In this document: piece by piece, positions 34,411 through 43,025 of the stretch
Layout of the letters: the number at the start of each line of letters is the position of its first letter
Position numbering within the stretch: position 1 is the stretch's first letter
Origin: Solimonas sp. K1W22B-7
Lineage (GTDB): Bacteria > Pseudomonadota > Gammaproteobacteria > Nevskiales > Nevskiaceae
NCBI RefSeq assembly: GCF_003428335.1
Contig: NZ_CP031704.1
Location: forward strand, 806,001 to 870,000
Direction of reading: 5' to 3'
Length of the DNA stretch: 64,000 nt
Notes under the pieces: generated by a model
Seen by the model: only the letters and a program-made list of their open reading frames with translations
What the model was told of the DNA's origin: nothing
The model's database searches: none
Translations under genes and position numbers: made by a program

Positions 34411-35694
34411 TTGACCTATCAGAAGCATTGCCCGGGATGTTACGCGGAGAAGGGCGGGGCGGCGGTGTGCCCGGCCTGCGGCTACGACGAGTCGGCGCCG
34501 CGCTCGCCGCTGTTCCTGCCCCATGGCATCGTCATCGGCGGCCAGTTCCGCGTCGGCCGCGTGCTGGGCAAGCCCGGCGGTTTCGGCATCACCTACATCG
34601 GCTGGGACATCCACCTGCAGCAGCGCGTGGCGATCAAGGAGTACCTGCCGCGCGACCTGGCCACGCGCACCGCCGAGTCGCTGGACGTGCACGTCCATAC
34701 CGACGCCGACCAGGCCAACTTCGCCTTCGGCCGCGAGCAGTTCCTGCGTGAGGCGCGCATCGTGGCGCGCTTCTCCCATCCCAACATCGTGCGCGTGCGC
34801 AGCTTCTTCAACGCCAACGGCACCGCCTACCTGGTGATGGACTACTACGAGGGCGTGTCGCTGGGCGAGTACCTGTCCACCGTGCGCAACAGCCTGATGC
34901 CGGGCGTGGCGCTGCGCCTGATGCGGCCGATCCTGCAGGGGCTGCAGTACGTGCATGAGCGCAACGTCATCCACCGCGACGTCAAGCCGCACAACATCTA
35001 CCTGGCCGCCGACGGCCGTCCGATCCTGCTCGACTTCGGCGCCGCCATGCCGTCGGCCGGCGAGCGTCCGCACAGCCTGGTGGTGGTGGTGACCGAGGGC
35101 TATGCCCCGCTGGAGCAGTACCAGCGGCGCAGCCCGCAGGGCCCCTACACCGATGTCTACGGTGTTGCCGCCACGCTGTACCGCATGATCGCCGGGGAGC
35201 TGCCGCCGATGGCCCTGGACCGGCTGGGGCACGACCCGCTGCAGCAGAGCGGCTACAGCGCGCTGCCGCCGGCGATGCGCGAGGGCATGGCGCGCGCGCT
35301 GGCGGTACGGCCGCAGGACCGCTACGCCTCGGCCGAGGAGTTCCTGGCCTTCCTCGACGGCCTGGACGAGGAGGAGATCGACACCGGCGATCGCGCCGCC
35401 GCGGTGTTCGTGCGGCCGGACCACCGGCCGCGCGAGAACGTGACCACCGAGGTGTCGGTGTCGCTGACCGGGGAGAAGCGCGCGGTCAGCGCCCTGCTGC
35501 CCGAGCCGCCGACCCGGCCGGTGGGTGAGGGGTTGGCGGTGGTGCCTGCCGTGGCTCCGGTGCCCGCAGCGGCAGCGCCTGCAGCGGTGGTGGCGCCGCC
35601 GTCCTCCGACGCGCTGCCTGCGCGCTGGCGCTGGATCGTGGCGCTGCTGGCGGCGATCAGCGTGGTGGAGTTCGTGTTGCTGGTGGCGCGATAA
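34411..35694 (+). CDS. Zinc-ribbon Ser/Thr protein kinase with C-terminal membrane anchor
   Basis: The TTG at 34411 is chosen because GGAGGG (34398-34403) lies about 8 bases upstream and because the product then starts with a compact zinc ribbon (C7, C10, C20, C23). The 427-residue protein has a kinase domain with GKPGGFGITY (53-62), VAIK with Lys76, HRDVKPHN with Asp190 and DFG (208-210). After a Pro/Ala-rich linker a single membrane helix (WIVALLAAISVVEFVLLVA) ends the protein. Such kinases accompany FHA proteins in type VI secretion and envelope signalling systems, but no other secretion genes are seen here. It is divergent from the FHA genes. Confidence 0.9.
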   Translation: MTYQKHCPGCYAEKGGAAVCPACGYDESAPRSPLFLPHGIVIGGQFRVGRVLGKPGGFGITYIGWDIHLQQRVAIKEYLPRDLATRTAESLDVHVHTDADQANFAFGREQFLREARIVARFSHPNIVRVRSFFNANGTAYLVMDYYEGVSLGEYLSTVRNSLMPGVALRLMRPILQGLQYVHERNVIHRDVKPHNIYLAADGRPILLDFGAAMPSAGERPHSLVVVVTEGYAPLEQYQRRSPQGPYTDVYGVAATLYRMIAGELPPMALDRLGHDPLQQSGYSALPPAMREGMARALAVRPQDRYASAEEFLAFLDGLDEEEIDTGDRAAAVFVRPDHRPRENVTTEVSVSLTGEKRAVSALLPEPPTRPVGEGLAVVPAVAPVPAAAAPAAVVAPPSSDALPARWRWIVALLAAISVVEFVLLVAR

Positions 35695-35722
35695 CGCACA
35701 GCGCCTCCGATTGAAGGCTTCG

Positions 35723-35761
35723 CCCCTCACCCCAGCCCTCTCCCCGCAGGCGGGGAGAGGG
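35723..35761. repeat. CCTCTCCCCGC palindrome, third copy
   Basis: CCCTCACCCCAGCCCTCTCC leads into a palindrome with CTCTCCCCGC and GCGGGGAGAG arms. It has the same orientation as 28164-28202 and lies after the kinase gene. Confidence 0.85.
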
Positions 35762-35885
35762 AGGTACAAGGAGGCTCTTCCCCTTCGGACAAGCGGAGTG
35801 GCCCGGAGGCAATCCCGGGTTGCCGCGAGCCGATGGCAGTCTGGACTGCGTACAGGCTACGGTTGGGCTTGCAGGCAGCACAAAG

Positions 35886-35914
35886 AAAAAGGCCGCCGGG
35901 TTGCCCCGGCGGCC
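35886..35914 (-). terminator. Rho-independent terminator of the OmpA-family gene
   Basis: GGCCGCCGGG (35891-35900) pairs with CCCGGCGGCC (35905-35914) around TTGC. On the minus strand the stem is followed by TTTTT. It lies 27 bases after the gene. Confidence 0.9.
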
Positions 35915-35941
35915 TTTGTCGTTACGGCTTGCGGCTCAGGC

Positions 35942-37273
35942 TTACTTCTGGCCTTCGACGCGCAGCTCGGTGCGGCGGTTGACCTGGCGACCGGCATCGG
36001 TGTCGTTCGGCGCAACCGGCTGCGATTCGCCGTAGCCCTTGGCGGTCAGGCCGTCGGCGGCGACGCCCTGCTCGATCAGGTAGTCCTTGACGGCCTTGGC
36101 GCGCAGGTCGGACAGCTCGAGGTTGTACTGGTCGCTGCCGACGTTGTCGGTGTGACCGGCCAGTTCCATCGGGATCTTCTTGTAGGCCACGATCTTCTTG
36201 GCCACGTCGTCGAGGATCTTGCGGGCGTCCGGGGTCAGCGTGGCCTTGTTGAAGTCGAACACCACGCCGGTCAGGGTCAGGACCTGCGGCAGGGCGCAAC
36301 CGCGACCGTCCACTTCCATGCCCTGCGGGGTATCCGGGCAGGAGTCGTACGGATCCAGCACGCCATCCTGGTCGGCATCGCCCGGCTTGTCGGCCGGCAC
36401 CACCACGACCGACTCCTTGGTCTCCGGCAGCGGGGTCAGGCCGTCACCCGGCAGCACCAGCGGCAGTTCCAGGCCCAGGCCCACCTTGATGTCCTGGCGC
36501 TTGTCGAGGAACTCGTTGGCGTCGTAGATGTAGCGGCCTTCCAGGCGGATGCGGAAGCCGAAGTCGCTGATCGGGCCGCTGAGGAAGCCGATGCCGGCGT
36601 TGCCGAACCAGCTCCACTTGTCCTCGTCGTCCGGGATCACGTCGGTGTAGTTGGCGCCGCCGCCGATCAGCACGAACGGGGTGAAGCCCGTGCGGTCGCC
36701 GAAGGAGTAGACCAGGTCGGGGCCGACGCTGTAGCGGTAGAAGTCAGTGGTGCCGTCGACGTCGGTCTCAATGTTGTCGGCGGTGAAGCTGCCTTCGATG
36801 TACCAGTTACCCGTCCAGTTCCAGCCGCGGATCAGCTGCAGGCCGATGGCGTGCTCGATGCTGTCGTAGGGTGTGTCACCGACGAAGGTGTAGGTGCCCA
36901 GCAGGCTGACGTAGTCCGTCACCTTGGCGGCGCCCGGGGCTTCCGGGGCGGCTTCGGTGGTTTCCGTGGTCTCGGTCACCGTTTCGGTGGTCGTTACCGT
37001 CTCGGTCACGGTGGTGTCGGCCGGCACGGCCTCTGCCTCGGGGGCCAGTTCCGTGGTGGCGGCGGCTTCGGCCGGCGCGGCTTCGGCGGCGGCCGCTTCA
37101 GGCGCGGCGGCCTCGGCGGGTGCGGCTTCGGCGGGGGCAGCAGCTTCGGCGGGGACCGGTTCGCCGACGATCGCTTCTTCGGTCGGGGCGGACTCGGCGG
37201 CCGGGTCCTGTGCGAACGCCATCGGCGCGAGCGCGAGACAGGCCAGGGGGAGCTTCTTCAGCAGCGCTTTCAT
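35942..37273 (-). CDS. OmpA-family outer membrane protein with Ala/Thr-rich N-terminal linker
   Basis: The ATG at 37273 follows CAGGAGAGTCACG and gives 443 residues. The order is signal peptide (cleavage near FAQ), a low-complexity Ala/Glu/Pro stretch and a Thr/Val/Glu stretch, an eight-strand-type beta-barrel, an Asp-rich calcium loop (DADQDGVLDPYDSCPD) and a C-terminal peptidoglycan-binding OmpA domain (FDFNKATLTPDA, AGHTDNVGSDQYN, NRRTELR). It anchors the outer membrane to peptidoglycan. The barrel resembles OprF-type porins. The Ala-rich stretch before the barrel is longer than usual. Confidence 0.9.
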   Translation of the reverse strand: MKALLKKLPLACLALAPMAFAQDPAAESAPTEEAIVGEPVPAEAAAPAEAAPAEAAAPEAAAAEAAPAEAAATTELAPEAEAVPADTTVTETVTTTETVTETTETTEAAPEAPGAAKVTDYVSLLGTYTFVGDTPYDSIEHAIGLQLIRGWNWTGNWYIEGSFTADNIETDVDGTTDFYRYSVGPDLVYSFGDRTGFTPFVLIGGGANYTDVIPDDEDKWSWFGNAGIGFLSGPISDFGFRIRLEGRYIYDANEFLDKRQDIKVGLGLELPLVLPGDGLTPLPETKESVVVVPADKPGDADQDGVLDPYDSCPDTPQGMEVDGRGCALPQVLTLTGVVFDFNKATLTPDARKILDDVAKKIVAYKKIPMELAGHTDNVGSDQYNLELSDLRAKAVKDYLIEQGVAADGLTAKGYGESQPVAPNDTDAGRQVNRRTELRVEGQK

Positions 37274-37588
37274 CGTGACTCTCCTGATGGTTGGGGTGGG
37301 CACATACCGTGCCTGCGGAGCGGTTAGGAAGGCCGTTCCGGGTGCGTTTCTTTATTTGACGACTCTGAGGCTTTGGACCTGCTGAATACTATATCGTGGA
37401 GGCCGCCAGGAATGCTCGTCAGGGCTTAAACGAGCGCTTTAGTGACAAACCCGTCCGATATTTCTTACATTACAGGCAGATAGGCCTGGGGCATCATACT
37501 ACCGGTTGAAGCCGGCAGGCACTATCTGCATAGCGGTATATAAGAAAGACATTTCGTTAACCCCTTACCGACAGTGGAGATGTACAAC
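37274..37588. other. Divergent intergenic region between OmpA-family and lipoprotein genes
   Basis: These 315 bases are more AT-rich than the surrounding genes and contain the promoters of two divergent genes. TATATAA at 37539-37545 lies about 45 bases before the lipoprotein ATG and is a possible -10 region, but I find no convincing -35. I see no gene or repeat here. Confidence 0.4.
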
Positions 37589-38386
37589 ATGAACACCAAG
37601 CTCACCCAGGCCTGCGGCATCGCGCTGCTGGCCATCTCCGGCCTGATGCTGGCCGGCTGCGACGCCAACGGCGACGGCTCCATCGACGGCAGCGGTACCG
37701 TGGGCGGCGGCGGCGACACCAACGGCAACGGCACCATCGACCCCAACGAGTTCCCCAATGACGGCAGCGTTCCGACCGACGTCACGGACAACGGCACGCC
37801 GATCACCGGCCGCTTCATCTGCGACCTGAGCCTGAACAAGGCGAAGGGTGTCACCACCGACGCCGGCACGGGCGGTGTCGTCGGCGGTATCCTGGGCGGC
37901 ATCCTGGGTGGCCTGGGCGGGCAGACGCTGAACCAGCTCCTCGCCAGCGTCAAGGACAAGGACCTTGCCATCGACACCCGGCTCGACACGCATTCGACCT
38001 TCACGCTGACCGCCACCGGCCTGGGCATCCTCAGCTCGGTGGACCAGGTGTTCAACCTTGCGGCCACCGTGCCGTCCAGGGACTACGCCGTGTTCGCGAT
38101 CGGCTTCCCCGGCGGCACTGTGGACCTGTCGCTGCTCAATACCCTGGACATCACCACCTTCCTGGGCACCACCGAGCAGGAGACGCGTGCGTTCACGCAG
38201 AATGCGCTGGAACTGCTGGGCGTGGACGCGATCGGCGATGACCGCATCTACCTCGGCATGAAGGTCACCAAGCCCTACGACCATGCCACCATCGGCCTGT
38301 CCGGCGGCCTGCTGAGCGTCAACGTCGGCGAGGCGATGTTCGTGCATGAGTTCTGCACCAAGGGCCATTTCGTCGCCGCTCCGTAA
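37589..38386 (+). CDS. Predicted lipoprotein with two calcium-loop-like motifs
   Basis: The ATG at 37589 follows AGTGGAG and gives 265 residues. The lipobox LMLAGC places the lipidated cysteine at 24. Directly after it are two Asp/Asn/Gly loops, DANGDGSID (25-33) and DTNGNGTID (43-51), like EF-hand or dockerin calcium loops. A glycine-rich segment (GGVVGGILGGILGGLGG) near the middle may be membrane-interacting. I do not recognise the rest. It is followed by a strong bidirectional terminator. Confidence 0.75.
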   Translation: MNTKLTQACGIALLAISGLMLAGCDANGDGSIDGSGTVGGGGDTNGNGTIDPNEFPNDGSVPTDVTDNGTPITGRFICDLSLNKAKGVTTDAGTGGVVGGILGGILGGLGGQTLNQLLASVKDKDLAIDTRLDTHSTFTLTATGLGILSSVDQVFNLAATVPSRDYAVFAIGFPGGTVDLSLLNTLDITTFLGTTEQETRAFTQNALELLGVDAIGDDRIYLGMKVTKPYDHATIGLSGGLLSVNVGEAMFVHEFCTKGHFVAAP

Positions 38387-38403
38387 GCTTCATCGCTGCA
38401 AAC

Positions 38404-38433
38404 AAAAAAGCGCGGCTACGGCCGCGCTTTTTT
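38404..38433. terminator. Bidirectional rho-independent terminator
   Basis: GCGCGGC (38410-38416) and GCCGCGC (38421-38427) form a TACG tetraloop hairpin with six A before and six T after, so it works for the lipoprotein gene (plus) and the ABC exporter operon (minus). Confidence 0.95.
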
Positions 38434-38475
38434 GTTGGGTGATGGTTTTGGGTTCTGCTTTTGCGGGAGCGTGTT

Positions 38476-39660
38476 TCACCCCGCCGACCGCAGCGCCTCC
38501 ACCACCGGCAGCCTTATCGCCTTCAGCGCCGGGAAGAAGCCGCCGACGGCACCGATCAGCAGGGCCCAGATCACGCCCTGCCACAGCAGGTCCGGGGTCA
38601 CGCGGAAGGCGAAGGCCACCTGGCTGAAGGTCTGGAAGTTCAGCGTGGAGACGCTGTAGCCGTTGAACACGACGTAGGAGATGGCGGCGCCGAGCAGGCC
38701 GCCGGCCAGCGACAGCAGCATCGCCTCGATCATCACCGACACCAGCACCGGCGCGCCGCCGAAGCCCAGGGCGCGCAGCGTGGCGATCTCCACCGTGCGC
38801 GTCGATACCGCGGCGTACATGGTGTTGAGCGAGCCGAACAGCGCGCCGATCGCCATGATCACGCCCACGGTGTAGCCCAGGCCGTTGATCAGGCCGTTGA
38901 GCGCCTTGGAACGCGAGGAGTAGTACTCCGGCTCCTTCTGCACGCCGGGGTTGAGGCGTGGGTCGGTGGTCAGCGCGTCCTTGAAGCGCGCGAAGTCCTG
39001 CTCCGACTCCAGCTGCACCGTCACCGAGTTGGGGGCGCCGCGCTTGCCGGCCTGCATCAGGGTCTCGGCGTCGGCCCACAGCTCCGATTCGTGGACGTCG
39101 CCGCCGCTGTCGAAGAAGCCGACGATGGTCCAGTCGCCGTCGCGCAGCGGCAGCTTGCCGCCCAGGGTCATGCCGGCGAACTGGTCGCGCGCGCCGCGGC
39201 CCACGATCACCTCGTAGATGCCGGGCCTGAACATGCGGCCCTCGACCAGCTTGACCTCCGAGCGCACCTGCAGCACGTTGGGGCCGGTGCCGCGCAGCAC
39301 GACGTTGGCCGGCTCGGTCTGGCCCTTGCGCGGCAGGCCGGCGAGCATGTAGACCTCCGACACCGCCAGCGGGCGGCCGTCGCTGCCCATGCGGATGCCG
39401 GGCGCCTGCTGGATGATGAGGGCCTGCTCGCGGAACAGCACGCTGGACAGCTCGTCGGTGGCGCCGCCGCGCATCACGATCACGCGGTCGGGCCGGCCGG
39501 TGCTGTTGAGCGTGGCCTGGAAGCCGCGCGCCATCGACAGCAGCGCCACCAGCACCCCGACCACGCCGGCGATGCCGATCACGATCACCAGCGAGGCGCC
39601 GAGCCGCTGCGGGATGGCGCGGAGGTTCATGAGGGTGACGGCCCAGACTTGTTGAATCAT
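38476..39660 (-). CDS. FtsX-like ABC permease (second of two)
   Basis: The ATG at 39660 lies one base after the stop of the upstream permease gene, and gives 394 residues. It has an N-terminal membrane helix (LVIVIGIAGVVGVLVALL), a large periplasmic MacB-like domain and three C-terminal helices (from about residue 285) in the FtsX arrangement. With the neighbouring permease, ATPase and adaptor it forms a MacAB-type tripartite exporter. The substrate is unknown. It is the last gene of the operon and ends at the bidirectional terminator. Confidence 0.9.
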   Translation of the reverse strand: MIQQVWAVTLMNLRAIPQRLGASLVIVIGIAGVVGVLVALLSMARGFQATLNSTGRPDRVIVMRGGATDELSSVLFREQALIIQQAPGIRMGSDGRPLAVSEVYMLAGLPRKGQTEPANVVLRGTGPNVLQVRSEVKLVEGRMFRPGIYEVIVGRGARDQFAGMTLGGKLPLRDGDWTIVGFFDSGGDVHESELWADAETLMQAGKRGAPNSVTVQLESEQDFARFKDALTTDPRLNPGVQKEPEYYSSRSKALNGLINGLGYTVGVIMAIGALFGSLNTMYAAVSTRTVEIATLRALGFGGAPVLVSVMIEAMLLSLAGGLLGAAISYVVFNGYSVSTLNFQTFSQVAFAFRVTPDLLWQGVIWALLIGAVGGFFPALKAIRLPVVEALRSAG

Positions 39661-39661
39661 C

Positions 39662-40813
39662 TCAGTGCCCCGCGAGCGCATTGACGATGTCGAGCCGCAT
39701 GGCGCGCCAGGCGGGCGGAAAACCGACCACCACGGCCAGCGCCACGGCCACGCCCACACCCATGAACCAGACCTCCGGCTCCATGCGCAGGCCCGGCACC
39801 TTCGCCGCCAGGCCGGGCATCAGCAAGGTCGCCACGCCCAGGCCCACCAGCGCCGCGATCAGGCACAGCAGCAGGGACTCGGTCAGCACCAGGCCCAGCA
39901 CGCTGCGGTCGGAGAAGCCGATGGTCTTGAGCACCGCCAGCTCCGGGATGCGCTCGCGCACCGACTGCATCATGGTGTTGCCGGTCAGGAACAGCAGCGT
40001 GAAGAACACCGCGCCGAGGATCGACTGGATGATCAGCTGGATGTCGCCCATCTGCTTCATGAAGGACTGATTGAAGGCCTTCTCCGAATCGGTGCGGGTT
40101 TCCTTGGGCGAGTTGGCGAACTGGCGGTCGATCGCCGCCGCCACGCTGCCGGCCTGCGCGGGATCGGCGACCTTCTCCAGGTACCAGCCGGTGTAGCCCT
40201 GGCCGAACTGGCGCGCTTCGTCGAAGTAGTCGAAGCGGAACAGCATCATCTCGGTCTGGTTCCGGGTGGCCTCGTCCTTGGTGTCGATGAAGCCGACGAT
40301 GTCGAACTGCCAGTCGTTGCGGCCGTCGCGCTTGGGCCAGATCGCCGCCTGGACCGGGACGCGGTCGCCGATCTTCCAGCCGAACTTCCTGGCCAGGCCG
40401 ACGCCGACCAGGGCGCCGGTCCTGGTGCGCGCCCAGAGCGCCTTGGCCTCGTCGCTGACGATGAACTCCGGGTACATCTCCAGGTAGGTCTCGTGGTCCA
40501 CCGCGAACTGGGCGAAGAAGTTCTTTTCGTCCTGGTAGACGCCGCCGAACCAGTTGGCGTGCGAGACCAGCGTCACGCCCGGCACCGACTTGATGCGCGC
40601 GTAGTAGCCGATGGGCAGGATCTCGGTGAAGGAGAACTTGCCGGCGGTGAACAGGCGGTCGGCACCGGAAATCTCGATCGACTTGGTCATGCCCACCGCC
40701 ACCGCCTGCAGCATGCCGAACAGCAGGAAGGCGACGACGATCGACAGCATGGTGTAGATCGTGCGTGGCTTCTTGCGCCAGAGGGCGGACCAGATGAGGG
40801 GGAAGTATTTCAT
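39662..40813 (-). CDS. FtsX-like ABC permease (first of two)
   Basis: The 383-residue protein starts MKYFPLIWSALWRKK with a first helix (TIYTMLSIVVAFLLFGML), a periplasmic domain and three C-terminal helices ending in a VVVGFPPAWRAMR loop. It is an FtsX/MacB-type permease, distinct from its neighbour, so the exporter is probably built on a heterodimer. It begins 12 bases after the ATPase gene. Confidence 0.9.
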   Translation of the reverse strand: MKYFPLIWSALWRKKPRTIYTMLSIVVAFLLFGMLQAVAVGMTKSIEISGADRLFTAGKFSFTEILPIGYYARIKSVPGVTLVSHANWFGGVYQDEKNFFAQFAVDHETYLEMYPEFIVSDEAKALWARTRTGALVGVGLARKFGWKIGDRVPVQAAIWPKRDGRNDWQFDIVGFIDTKDEATRNQTEMMLFRFDYFDEARQFGQGYTGWYLEKVADPAQAGSVAAAIDRQFANSPKETRTDSEKAFNQSFMKQMGDIQLIIQSILGAVFFTLLFLTGNTMMQSVRERIPELAVLKTIGFSDRSVLGLVLTESLLLCLIAALVGLGVATLLMPGLAAKVPGLRMEPEVWFMGVGVAVALAVVVGFPPAWRAMRLDIVNALAGH

Positions 40814-40825
40814 CGTCCGGTCCCC

Positions 40826-41560
<735 letters not shown>

Positions 41561-41568
41561 GATGATGC

Positions 41569-42792
41569 CTACTCCTTGAGCTTGACCTTCTTGCCTTCGG
41601 CGAACTGCGTGAAGTCGCCCACCGCGAGACGCTCGCCGCCATTGAGGCCGCCGAGCACGCTGATGCTGCCGTCGCTGTTGCCGCCGAGCTTCACGGCGCG
41701 GCGCTCCAGCGTCAGGTCCTGGCGGACCATGAACACGACGCCGTCATCGCCCTGCTTCTGTACGGCCTCGGCCGGCACCAGGACGCCCTGCGGCTGTTCC
41801 CTGGCCTTGTCCGCCGCGCTCTCGCGGAAGGCCACGCGCACGCCCATCTCGGGCAGCACGCGCGGGTCCTTCTGCTTGAAGCCGACGCGGACCTTGACCG
41901 TGGCCTTGCTGCGGTCGGCGGTGGGGATCACCGCGATCACCTCGCAGGGAATCTCCAGGTCCGGGTAGGCGTTGAGCCGCGCCGCCGCCGGCTGGCCCGG
42001 CTGCACGCGGTTGATGAAGTTCTCGTTGACGTCGACCTCGATCTCCAGCGAGTCCATGTCCACCAGGGTGCCGATGCCGGTGCGGGTGCCGGCGCCGCCG
42101 GCCGACAGCGGCGAGATCATCTCGCCGGGCTGGGCGTTCTTCACCGTGATCACGCCGGCGAAGGGTGCGCGCACCACGGTGTCGTCGAGCGCGCGCTGCT
42201 GCACCGACAGGCCGCGCTGGGCCACGCCGATGTTCTGTCTGGCGGTCTCGAGCTGGGCGCGCAGGCTGTCGGCATTGGCCTGGGCCGTGTCCAGGGCCTG
42301 CTGGCTCAGCAGCTTGCGATCCGCCAGCTCGCGCGTGCGGGCCAGCTGGCGCTCGGCCTCGGACAGCTGTACCTGGACCTGGACCTGCTGCGAGCGCGAG
42401 GCCGAGAGCTGCGACTGGGCCAGCGCCAGCTGTGCCTGGGCGTTGCTGTCGTCGATGCGTGCGAGCACCTGGCCCGCCTCGACGCGGCGGCCTTCCTCCA
42501 GCAGCACCTCGATGACCTTGCCGGTGACCTTGGAAGACACGGTGGCCTGGCGCCGCGCGACGACGTAGCCGGAGGCGTCCAGCACCGAGGCGCTGGCGCC
42601 GGGGCCGGCGGCGCGGGCGGTGGCGGTGGTGATTTCCAGGGGCTTCTCGCCGCTGAAGAAGGCGGCGGCCGCCAGGGCGACCACCAGCAGGGCGGCGCCG
42701 ATCAGCGCCCAGCGCAGCCAGGGGCTGTGCTGCGGCGCACGCGCGGAATGGTCGATCCGGAGCTGGTCCAGCAGGGCGGATTTGTCGGTCAT
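41569..42792 (-). CDS. HlyD/MacA-type periplasmic adaptor
   Basis: The 407-residue protein has a cytoplasmic N-terminus, one membrane helix (WALIGAALLVVALAAAAFF), a lipoyl half-motif (SGYVVARRQATVSSKVTGKV), a long coiled-coil hairpin rich in Gln and Ala, a second lipoyl half-motif (VRAPFAGVI) and beta-barrel domains. It is the first gene of the exporter operon and would link the permeases to an outer-membrane channel, which is not encoded here. Confidence 0.9.
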   Translation of the reverse strand: MTDKSALLDQLRIDHSARAPQHSPWLRWALIGAALLVVALAAAAFFSGEKPLEITTATARAAGPGASASVLDASGYVVARRQATVSSKVTGKVIEVLLEEGRRVEAGQVLARIDDSNAQAQLALAQSQLSASRSQQVQVQVQLSEAERQLARTRELADRKLLSQQALDTAQANADSLRAQLETARQNIGVAQRGLSVQQRALDDTVVRAPFAGVITVKNAQPGEMISPLSAGGAGTRTGIGTLVDMDSLEIEVDVNENFINRVQPGQPAAARLNAYPDLEIPCEVIAVIPTADRSKATVKVRVGFKQKDPRVLPEMGVRVAFRESAADKAREQPQGVLVPAEAVQKQGDDGVVFMVRQDLTLERRAVKLGGNSDGSISVLGGLNGGERLAVGDFTQFAEGKKVKLKE

Positions 42793-42839
42793 GAAGGGTC
42801 GTGGATTGTCAGCCGACGTTTATCCTAGAAAACGCGGCA

Positions 42840-42922
42840 GTCCGCAAATGAACGCAAAGAACGCAAATGGGAGCAGGGTGCCTGAGCCCGATATTCGCGT
42901 TCATTTGCGTTCATTTGCGGAC
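42840..42922. repeat. Inverted repeat with CGCAAATGAACG units
   Basis: The arm GTCCGCAAATGAACGCAAA (42840-42858) and its extension reappear inverted at 42897-42922 (ending TTTGCGTTCATTTGCGGAC) with a single one-base indel. The unit AACGCAAA is also repeated in tandem within each arm. It lies between the exporter operon and fadE. Confidence 0.85.
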
Positions 42923-43025
42923 CGGTTGCTGTTTTCAGGTCGATTTACGGTCCCGGGCGGGCGTCCTGCCGCTGCAGAAGGGCGATTCGGTATGCTGGGG
43001 GCTGGATCCCCATGAAACCCACCGC

